Both the position numbers and the translations under genes were made by a program. 13,264 nt of DNA, taken from positions 63,041-76,304 of the forward strand of contig DEYT01000131.1 of assembly GCA_002364975.1 (NCBI GenBank), given 5' to 3'. This document shows positions 1-5,654 of the stretch, piece after piece (the first letter of the stretch is position 1; every line of letters begins with the position of its first letter). This DNA is from Opitutia bacterium UBA3151. Its GTDB lineage: Bacteria; Verrucomicrobiota; Verrucomicrobiia; Opitutales; Seribacteraceae. The notes below the pieces were generated by a model. That model had not been told where the DNA came from, searched no databases, and saw only the letters and a program-made list of their open reading frames with translations.

Positions 1-458
1 GGTTGCATTGTCCCCTTCGAAATAAATGCAGTCACAGGACTTTTACCCAACTCGTTCTTAGAACTAGGTTGAACTGGGTGGTAAGCTAAAGGGATGCTTT
101 CTTCTGTCTTTGCCCTAAGCGACTCGGTCGAGGAAACATTTGCTTCTGAGAAAATAATTATATCTGCATCCGATTGCATCAGCCGTTCAAAGTCACTGGA
201 ATTTTTTGGAGCTGGAATAAATTGAACCAAGAGAGACTGATCAGTTTCCTCCTTGTATGCTGCTTGGGCCAATTTTAGAGAGGTTTGTAAGGAATCCTCT
301 GCCCACACTGATAAATATTTTGATCTGTTAATAGGTTCAACTTGAGGCATTTTCTCCCATACGACCAACATAGAAGCCAATACAAAAATGGATAGGAGAG
401 AAACGGTGACTCCAGTATATTTTGGGGTCTTGAAGAGCGTCTTGTACTCGGGCTGCAT
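1..458 (-). CDS. Membrane-anchored solute-binding-like protein, C-terminus cut by window edge
   Basis: The reverse strand is open from an ATG at 458 to the left edge (152 complete codons), so the C-terminus is missing. The visible protein starts with a short polar stretch, then one hydrophobic segment (about residues 16-34, containing VSLLSIFVLASMLVVW) that could be a signal anchor. After it comes a segment reading SVWAEDSLQTSLKLAQAAY and later DADIIIFSEA. This spacing resembles the N-terminal lobe of type 2 periplasmic binding proteins of the ModA kind, where an A-x-SL helix start is followed by a P/A-D-hydrophobic strand. I infer a tethered extracytoplasmic substrate-binding domain; the ligand cannot be told. 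It lies 51 bp downstream of the Ig-like protein gene on the same strand and may belong to the same transcript. No good Shine-Dalgarno is visible. It could instead be an unrelated membrane-anchored protein. Confidence 0.6.
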   Translation of the reverse strand, partial: MQPEYKTLFKTPKYTGVTVSLLSIFVLASMLVVWEKMPQVEPINRSKYLSVWAEDSLQTSLKLAQAAYKEETDQSLLVQFIPAPKNSSDFERLMQSDADIIIFSEANVSSTESLRAKTEESIPLAYHPVQPSSKNELGKSPVTAFISKGTMQ

Positions 459-509
459 CAAGGTATTTTTAACATCTTAATTTGGACACGGGTACTGAAA
501 AGGACCCAC

Positions 510-1292
510 TCACTGAATTTTTGATGAAGAATCGTAATCCCAAAATCTAAAAGTAGAAGAATCTTCTAATTGATAGAGCCAATTTTGAGTTTGGTCTCGA
601 AAAAAATAGGGATAAAGCACTTTTGATGTAAAAATCCATCCGAGTTCAGAATCGTAAAGCCAAAATGTATCTTGGACAATGGAACTTAGAAACAACCAGC
701 CAAGGCGATGATGGTAAATCCATTGCTCTCCGTCCAAATTATAAAAAGTACCAAACCATGAGGACTGGTACCAATGATTACTAAGACTGACCATTTCACT
801 GGGGTCAAAAAAAGTAGTTACATTTGAACTTTCACTTTCTTCTACAACTAAATTGAGTGTGAAAGTAGGAGTACTGCTACCTGAATATCCAGAATACCTA
901 AATCCAGTTATTTGGATTGAATAGTTCCCTGGTTCGGACACCGCACCTGAAATTTTTCCGCTGCCCCAAGTCAAGTTTGTGGTAAGTCCATCTGGAGCCC
1001 CTTCAATTTTAAAACTTCCTGCGGAATAACGGGATGTATAGAATTGGTAATCCAATTCTTCTCCTGTTTTGAGATTTATTTGGTTGCCTAATGAAGACTT
1101 AACTTCGGTCGTGGCACCCGATAAAGCATGTGTTGTAATCAATCCACTTGAAGCGGGAGCCCAAGCATGGATTGATTTGATTAAGTTGGGGACGGGTTTG
1201 AGAAAAATCCCGGATACTTTAATTAGCTTGGGAATAACAGAGCGGGTTTCAACCAGTACAAGAAATGAGATAAATAATCTTAGCTCCTTCAT
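510..1292 (-). CDS. Secreted Ig-like protein with Trp/Tyr-rich C-terminal domain
   Basis: The chosen start is the ATG at 1292, 1 bp after the stop of the DUF4266 gene (TAAGATG), giving 260 residues; an in-frame ATG at 1370 would lie inside that gene. The N-terminus has a hydrophobic stretch (LRLFISFLVLV) and a later AWA-P that could be a signal-peptidase site, though the signal is not classical. Residues about 68-150 look like a bacterial Ig/putative-Ig domain (PDGLT, GKISG, EPGNYSIQITG, TFTLNLVV). Residues about 173-254 are rich in aromatic residues, with recurring WIYHHRLGWLF, FWLYDSELGWIF, YPYFFRD and NWLYQLED units. I know this domain type from secreted proteins of Opitutae-like bacteria, where its role is unknown. 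Just after the presumed signal sits HALSGAT (residues 55-61), which resembles an ApbE flavinylation site. The function is unknown; the protein is probably extracellular or outer-membrane associated. Confidence 0.72.
   Translation of the reverse strand: MKELRLFISFLVLVETRSVIPKLIKVSGIFLKPVPNLIKSIHAWAPASSGLITTHALSGATTEVKSSLGNQINLKTGEELDYQFYTSRYSAGSFKIEGAPDGLTTNLTWGSGKISGAVSEPGNYSIQITGFRYSGYSGSSTPTFTLNLVVEESESSNVTTFFDPSEMVSLSNHWYQSSWFGTFYNLDGEQWIYHHRLGWLFLSSIVQDTFWLYDSELGWIFTSKVLYPYFFRDQTQNWLYQLEDSSTFRFWDYDSSSKIQ
1110..1121 (-). other. Second SGAT motif, in the Ig-like protein
   Basis: These codons read SGAT within HALSGATT, just after the presumed signal region of the Ig-like protein. It matches the core of the ApbE target motif, but the usual Asp three residues before the Ser is a His. 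It may instead be a structural motif of this Ig-like family. Confidence 0.3.
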
Positions 1293-1293
1293 C

Positions 1294-1515
1294 TTAATTG
1301 CATCCGCATCCACCTCCACCGGCACTGCGACCCCCCCTTGAACCTTCTCTGGAAAAGTAAGCGTGATCATTCATTTTCAAAGTGAGTGAGTCACGATCTG
1401 CTTTCATTACGAAATCTGCGAGGTGATATCGTTCCATGGGACTCACGGTCATTTTGGGAGAGCAGCCCATGATCAGCAGCACCAAAAAAGGAACGACTTT
1501 AACGATAATTTTCAT
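1294..1515 (-). CDS. DUF4266 small lipoprotein ending in GGGGCGCN
   Basis: This is a 73-residue protein with an N-terminal hydrophobic segment and a lipobox-like LIMGC, so the mature lipoprotein would start at Cys18 and be about 56 residues. The mature part carries the DUF4266 pattern: PMERYHLAD, a Met/Asp-containing middle, HAYFSREGSRGG, and a C-terminal GGGGCGCN tail. From family knowledge, DUF4266 proteins are small lipoproteins found beside ApbE and DUF3570 genes, exactly as here; their job is not established. The ATG at 1515 is chosen because it gives a clean lipoprotein signal and overlaps the ApbE stop by only 17 bp. A longer frame back to 1620 would lie inside ApbE and spoil the signal; ATG 1524 is a close alternative. 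The glycine/cysteine tail suggests a metal-binding or covalently modified end (inference). Confidence 0.85.
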   Translation of the reverse strand: MKIIVKVVPFLVLLIMGCSPKMTVSPMERYHLADFVMKADRDSLTLKMNDHAYFSREGSRGGRSAGGGGCGCN

Positions 1516-2485
1516 GAATGACATGTCTATAAAACTTATTGCTGATGCAGCGAGAATCAAGAGATTGTATGCACCCTTCCGCGTCCCATTCAGATTCAAG
1601 CATACGCATGCCTGCTTCAACTCCTTGAAGTAAGCATGTCGTGGAGAGAATACCAGACTTTAAGCAGCTTGGACTAATTACTGATGCACTTAAATCAGAG
1701 AAGATGGTTGGATATCCAGTTCTGTGATCCAAGGTATGCCCATAGCGTTTACCATCTAAATCAAAGAATTTTCGGTAATTTCCAGAGGTTGCTATTGCTT
1801 GATCGATTAAATTTACAAAATAAACCGCTTTTTCGCCGCCGCCTAATACTTCTATTCCAACCACCCAATGACTTCTTTCCGTTGCTTTTCCAGAGGCATA
1901 GATGTCACCCCCGAAATCGATCAAATAGTTTTTGCAATCTTGTTCTTTCAATATTTTACTGACCTGATCCACCGCAAACTCTTTCCCAAATCCGCCAAAA
2001 TCAAGGCCCATACCTGAATTAGGTAAATAAATTTCATCTTCTGAATATTCGACTTTTTCCCAATTTACAAGATCTCGAGCCTCTCTAATTTTTGCTTCGT
2101 CGGGAACTTTATTTCTTGATTTTGCATCTTGCCATAGCTGAGTTAAGGGCAGGCAAGATGGATCAATCGAACGCTTGCTTTGAAAAAAAGAAAAGGAAGC
2201 AGCCCTGAGGATTTGGTGGTCCTCCTTTTCCAATGGAACCGGTTGAATCCCGGAGGCACGATTTACTTCGGAAAGCCAACTATTTGGCAGGAAGCGGGAA
2301 TAACGTTCTTCAAAATGACTTATCCACGAAATGACTTCGCGCCCGATTTCGACTCGTTTCCAATCTTCATGAGCCGAAAGTTTTACTCGGCAAGAAGTAC
2401 CAAAGGCATGGAAATTTAGGGTCGGATCACCCGCTTCCTTCACCCAGCTGTAAGGTTTCGCTCGTTTACTCTCTAATATTCCCAT
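1499..2485 (-). CDS. apbE: ApbE-family FMN transferase
   Basis: ApbE proteins use FAD and Mg2+ to attach FMN through a phosphoester to a Thr/Ser of extracytoplasmic redox proteins. Family motifs visible in this 328-residue protein are FHAFGT (25-30), GLDFGGFGKEFAVD (160-173), IDFGGDIYASG (189-199), ATSGNYRKFF (232-241) and GHTLDHRTGYP (249-259). Two features are odd. There is no signal peptide or lipobox at the N-terminus (MGILESKRAKPYSW), although ApbE normally works outside the cytoplasm. In the C-terminal motif usually read A-D-x-L-S/A-T, where the Asp helps bind metal, the sequence is SGILSTT (277-283), so Gly278 replaces Asp. The ATG at 2485 overlaps the DUF3570 stop by 13 bp, and its own end overlaps the DUF4266 gene, indicating one operon. 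Family assignment is secure; activity is less so because of the missing Asp. Confidence 0.93.
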   Translation of the reverse strand: MGILESKRAKPYSWVKEAGDPTLNFHAFGTSCRVKLSAHEDWKRVEIGREVISWISHFEERYSRFLPNSWLSEVNRASGIQPVPLEKEDHQILRAASFSFFQSKRSIDPSCLPLTQLWQDAKSRNKVPDEAKIREARDLVNWEKVEYSEDEIYLPNSGMGLDFGGFGKEFAVDQVSKILKEQDCKNYLIDFGGDIYASGKATERSHWVVGIEVLGGGEKAVYFVNLIDQAIATSGNYRKFFDLDGKRYGHTLDHRTGYPTIFSDLSASVISPSCLKSGILSTTCLLQGVEAGMRMLESEWDAEGCIQSLDSRCISNKFYRHVIHENYR

Positions 2486-3618
2486 TGCAGACCAAGGGTA
2501 AAGACATTTGCATCTGGATAGACTCTTGAATCGGTAAAAACATCCTTTCCTGAAGTTAAATAACGATCAAATCCTAGATCTGCGATCAGGTTATCCCTGA
2601 GAAAATAACTGATCTTCAGTCCATAAGAATGAGATTCCAAGGAGGAGAGGCGATGATCGGCAGAATAAAACGGGCCAAGGCTTGGATTTGGAGAATCTAA
2701 ATAGCTTTCATATTTCCGAACTAGTGGGCTGTAAAAAGAGGCTTGGCTTTGCCTGTAATAGCGGTAGCGAGGCGACCAAACCAATGAATCTCCCATTCTT
2801 TTGTTTGATTCAATCTCAAGAGTATGGCCATCCAGTTTAAAATCGTCTTTAAAATAACGGTAACTCATATGGCCCCCCAGTGCCAAGCTCTCAAAATATC
2901 GTGAAATTTCTGAATAAAGGACAAAGATTTCCCTTTGGTCTGGTCGGTTTTCCTTGAAAAGAAAAACCTCGTCTGGAATTGAAGCAAACCTTTCTGTTAC
3001 TGGAACCCCTTTGTAAGGATCACTTAGGAAACCACTGGGCCAGGAATAGGATAGATTCACGGTAAAACTAGTGAATTTGTCCAAAATTCGATTTAAACCG
3101 AAAGTAATGGTTGGAGTGGTTTTTTCTACAAATGCACCATCCGCATTTTGGACCGAATCATCCTGAAAAGAAACGCCAGCATTTAAAAGTAATGTTTCGG
3201 CGGCTAGCTTGTAGGAATACTGAAGGGCATAACTTCTCGATAGATAATCTGGTTCATCGCTAATGCCATATTCAAAACCAAAGTTATATTCCGGAACTTC
3301 TTTTCGGATTGTGAACAAACCAGCCTTTCTAATTTCTTCCGGAACTACATTCAACCACTCATTGGGGTTGCCTGGATCACTTTCCTCTGGTGGTAACCCG
3401 TTTGGCGTGGCTCCAGACCATGCATCTACAGTACCCAGAAATTCAAAAGACCAATCCTTTTCAAATTCTATTTCAGTTTCGGCATACCATGAACTTACTT
3501 CGATCCGATCATCATCTTCAAGCCATTCCCTGTATTTTGCTTTTAAGGCATTTTGTCCGTACCCTTTATTCCATAATAACTGGAAGCAAATCAAAAAGGA
3601 TAAGAACAATAGACGCAT
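2473..3618 (-). CDS. DUF3570 outer-membrane beta-barrel protein
   Basis: First gene of the DUF3570-ApbE-DUF4266 operon. I prefer the ATG at 3618 (381 residues) because it gives a good signal peptide (MRLLFLSFLICFQLLW, then GYGQ). A TTG at 3639 is in frame and would add seven residues. The body is made of alternating polar and aromatic beta-strands (SSWYAETEIEF, LALGGHMSYRYF, HSYGLKISYFL) and ends in a strand FTLGLQWEY, typical of an outer-membrane barrel. The DUF3570 hallmark near the N-terminus, a DR pair followed by strands and then D-x-x-SGATP-N-G, is clear. DAWSGAT (residues 65-71) matches the D-x-x-S-G-A-T motif flavinylated by ApbE in NqrC/RnfG. With an ApbE gene overlapping its end, I infer that this barrel is a flavinylation target. 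Strand parity counted from a periplasmic N-terminus would put the motif on the periplasmic side. The substrate and redox partner are unknown. Confidence 0.85.
   Translation of the reverse strand: MRLLFLSFLICFQLLWNKGYGQNALKAKYREWLEDDDRIEVSSWYAETEIEFEKDWSFEFLGTVDAWSGATPNGLPPEESDPGNPNEWLNVVPEEIRKAGLFTIRKEVPEYNFGFEYGISDEPDYLSRSYALQYSYKLAAETLLLNAGVSFQDDSVQNADGAFVEKTTPTITFGLNRILDKFTSFTVNLSYSWPSGFLSDPYKGVPVTERFASIPDEVFLFKENRPDQREIFVLYSEISRYFESLALGGHMSYRYFKDDFKLDGHTLEIESNKRMGDSLVWSPRYRYYRQSQASFYSPLVRKYESYLDSPNPSLGPFYSADHRLSSLESHSYGLKISYFLRDNLIADLGFDRYLTSGKDVFTDSRVYPDANVFTLGLQWEY
3406..3426 (-). other. Candidate ApbE flavinylation motif DAWSGAT in the DUF3570 protein
   Basis: These codons spell D-A-W-S-G-A-T. 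In Na+-NQR and RNF subunits FMN is linked to the last Thr of D-x-x-S-G-A-T by ApbE. The match, plus an ApbE gene in the same operon, is direct; modification of this Thr71 is inference. Confidence 0.5.
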
Positions 3619-3735
3619 GAGCCCTATACTTGTATTCAACTCAAAATCGTCAACTCTTTCACCTCAAAATTATCTTTTAGGAGGATCTGATTTCTTGCTA
3701 TTGTTGGCATTTGAAGTAACGATTGAGCGAATATC
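3619..3735. promoter_or_regulatory. Divergent intergenic region between the DUF3570 operon and the ABC operon
   Basis: These 117 bases separate the minus-strand DUF3570 start (ATG 3618) from the plus-strand ABC ATPase start (ATG 3736). Both promoters must lie here or inside the neighbouring genes, so shared control is possible. I see no convincing -35/-10 pair and no clear Zur or Fur palindrome. A strong Shine-Dalgarno AGGAGGA lies on the plus strand at 3679-3685, too far (50 bp) from the ATPase ATG to serve it directly. Confidence 0.45.
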
Positions 3736-3742
3736 ATGTTAA
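3695..3742 (+). CDS. Possible 15-residue leader peptide coupled to the ABC ATPase
   Basis: A TTG at 3695 lies 9 bases after the strong Shine-Dalgarno AGGAGGA (3679-3685). It opens a frame reading MLLLAFEVTIERISC if TTG is read as Met, and it stops at TAA 3740-3742. That stop overlaps the ATPase ATG (3736) in another frame, an arrangement typical of translational coupling. The ATPase has only a weak site of its own (GAGCGA, 3725-3730), and in-frame stops at 3688, 3712 and 3724 rule out an upstream start for it. The evidence is the placement of signals only. The peptide has no recognised family, and the Shine-Dalgarno could be chance. Confidence 0.22.
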   Translation: MLLLAFEVTIERISC

Positions 3743-4419
3743 GGTTAGAAAATTTAAAAAAAAGCTATCGTGATGGAGAAGGTAATCCCATACCTGTCGT
3801 TGATGTGAGCGAATTTTTTTTGGAACAAGGATCAATAATTGCATTATATGGTGATAGCGGTTCAGGCAAAACCACATTTCTTAACCTGATTGCTGGAATC
3901 CTTACTCCAGACCATGGAACCTTAAAATTTGCGGGATGCTGTCTCCATGAACTAGACGAAAATCAAAGAGACCAACTTCGGGCTAAGTCCATTGGTTATA
4001 TATTTCAATCCTTTCACTTGTTACAGGGATGCACCGCATTGGAAAACTTGTTGATTGCGATGTCTTTTGCGGGTAAAGTCGATTCGTCCAAAGCAAAGGA
4101 ATTATTAAAGGTTGTGGGGTTAGCAGAGCGGATGAATTATAAACCTAATGAGTTGTCGATTGGCCAGCAACAAAGGGTAGCGCTTGCTAGGGCAGTGGTT
4201 AACCAGCCTTCCCTTGTGTTGGCGGACGAGCCCACGGGAAATTTAGATCAGCGAAACACTCAAGTTTCCTTGGATATTCTTAAAGAATTATGTGAGGTGA
4301 ATGAAGCAAGCATGATTATTGTTAGCCATGACCCTAAGGTTATCTCCTCTTTTGAAACCAAAATGAATTGGTCGGATCTAAACCGAGTTCAAGAAAATCC
4401 TGTCTCCAAAAATGATTAA
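3736..4419 (+). CDS. ABC transporter ATP-binding protein, LolD/MacB type
   Basis: This 227-residue ATPase has all core motifs: Walker A GDSGSGKT (39-46), Q-loop FQSF (Gln91), signature LSIGQQQR (140-147, with Ile in place of the usual Gly in LSGGQ), Walker B LVLADE (160-165) followed by PTGNLD, and H-loop His198. The PTGNLD sequence and the length fit the LolD/MacB/FtsE group, whose partners are FtsX-like permeases working on envelope substrates rather than classical importers. The permease gene that follows overlaps it by 8 bp (4412-4419), so the two are translationally linked. With the downstream DUF3299 gene this forms the cassette known in Pseudomonas as PA4064-PA4066, which is tied to zinc. 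A zinc role here is inferred from that context. Confidence 0.92.
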   Translation: MLRLENLKKSYRDGEGNPIPVVDVSEFFLEQGSIIALYGDSGSGKTTFLNLIAGILTPDHGTLKFAGCCLHELDENQRDQLRAKSIGYIFQSFHLLQGCTALENLLIAMSFAGKVDSSKAKELLKVVGLAERMNYKPNELSIGQQQRVALARAVVNQPSLVLADEPTGNLDQRNTQVSLDILKELCEVNEASMIIVSHDPKVISSFETKMNWSDLNRVQENPVSKND

Positions 4420-5632
4420 GCCGGGTCTACAAGTTATTTTATTTTTAGCCATTCGCAGTATTCAAAGGCATGCCCTATCTTCCTTCATTGCCATTTTCTC
4501 AATTTCCATGGCGGGGGGACTGGTGTTGAGCACATGGAAGATTAATCAGGAAACGAGGCGTGCCTTTCATATTTCTACCAGTGGTTTTGATGCGGTCTTG
4601 GGTGCCCGAGGTTCAAAATTACAAATCATTTTGAATTCTCTTTTTCACCTTGAAGACTCACCTGGTAACTTGACCTGGGAACAATATGAACTGATAAAAA
4701 GTAACAGAGGGGTAAAGGAGGCTTATCCCATCGCGGTAGGAGACAATTATCTGGGCTATCGATTGGTTGGAACGGAGCCAGATTTATTTGAGAAACATGA
4801 ATGGAATCCTGGTCGCTCTTATGAAGTAAAACCGGGTGGACGAATCTTTTCTTCGATGGCCAAAGAGGCTTTAGTCGGTTCTTTTGTCGCCGATCAAATT
4901 GGTCTTAAGCCAGGGGATCAATTTCATCCATACCATGGACTTGACTTTAAAGAAGAAAATAAACACGAGGACATCTATGTGGTGGTTGGGATTCTGGAAC
5001 CTACAGGGACTCCTACAGATCGTGTAATCTGGATCCCAATCAAGGGTATTCAATTAATGGAAGGACATGATCCCACCATGGCTCATTCTCTGAGTGCGGT
5101 ATTGCTAAAGCTGAAGGGGGCGGCGGGATTCTCTCTTCACACGAAATATAATAAACAAGGTAATGTTGCCACACTCGCATGGCCAGTTGCTTCCACTCTG
5201 AGCAGTTTTTTTGACAAGTTTAGCTGGTTTCAAAAAGTTTTAGAGTTGGTAGCTGGTCTGGTTGCTATTATTGGTTTTTTCATAATTATATTATCTCTTA
5301 GAACCTCAATGAATGAAAAGAAAAGAGAATTTGCTATATTAAGGTGCTTGGGAGCAAGTAGAATGGTGGTTACGAGTATTGTACTTTTTCAATCTCTGAC
5401 CTTGGCACTCTTGGGAGGTGTTGGAGGGGTAGCTTTTCATTACTTACTTAATCTAATTTCATTTAGTATAATTCGTGAAAATACTGGAGTAATGATGAAT
5501 AGTGTCAGTTTTGACCCAATGATATTTTATCTTTTTGGTTCGGTATTAGTCCTGGGATTAATCAGTGGAGTTTTTCCTTCTTTTCAGGCTTATAAAAATG
5601 AATTGTCCGAGAATCTGAAAATTATATCTTAA
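4412..5632 (+). CDS. FtsX-like ABC transporter permease (MacB/LolC-like)
   Basis: This 406-residue permease has the FtsX-family layout: one N-terminal membrane segment (about 21-41), a large extracytoplasmic domain (about 42-273), and three C-terminal segments (about 274-297, 318-345 and 369-391). A conserved cytoplasmic loop, KKREFAILRCLGAS (303-316), couples to the ATPase. The periplasmic domain begins with FDAVLGARGSKLQIILNSLF, which I recognise from the subfamily next to DUF3299 proteins. It also holds clustered histidines (H172 and H175 in FHPYHGLD, H185, H219, H225) that could bind a metal. The start overlaps the ATPase gene by 8 bp, and the lipoprotein gene follows after 22 bp. Family and topology are well supported; the substrate is inferred at best to be zinc-related. 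Confidence 0.9.
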   Translation: MIKPGLQVILFLAIRSIQRHALSSFIAIFSISMAGGLVLSTWKINQETRRAFHISTSGFDAVLGARGSKLQIILNSLFHLEDSPGNLTWEQYELIKSNRGVKEAYPIAVGDNYLGYRLVGTEPDLFEKHEWNPGRSYEVKPGGRIFSSMAKEALVGSFVADQIGLKPGDQFHPYHGLDFKEENKHEDIYVVVGILEPTGTPTDRVIWIPIKGIQLMEGHDPTMAHSLSAVLLKLKGAAGFSLHTKYNKQGNVATLAWPVASTLSSFFDKFSWFQKVLELVAGLVAIIGFFIIILSLRTSMNEKKREFAILRCLGASRMVVTSIVLFQSLTLALLGGVGGVAFHYLLNLISFSIIRENTGVMMNSVSFDPMIFYLFGSVLVLGLISGVFPSFQAYKNELSENLKIIS

Positions 5633-5654
5633 AATTTTCTTTTTGGATTAGTTT

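Noticed and set aside
1293..1370. N-terminal extension of the Ig-like protein to ATG 1370
   Set aside because: It overlaps the DUF4266 gene in another frame and places the hydrophobic signal segment internally; the ATG at 1292 directly follows the upstream stop.
1516..1620. N-terminal extension of the DUF4266 protein back to 1620
   Set aside because: It lies entirely inside apbE in another frame, and it would bury the lipoprotein signal 35 residues inside the protein.
3623..3653. Possible promoter TTGACG...TATAGG for the DUF3570 operon (minus strand)
   Set aside because: The -35 is good, but the spacer is 19 bases and the -10 would end only four bases before the ATG at 3618, putting the transcription start inside the start codon. 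Not convincing.
3263..3742. 159-codon open frame on the plus strand reaching the ATPase start
   Set aside because: Most of it is antisense to the DUF3570 gene. Only its last 15 codons, preceded by a strong Shine-Dalgarno, were kept as a possible leader.
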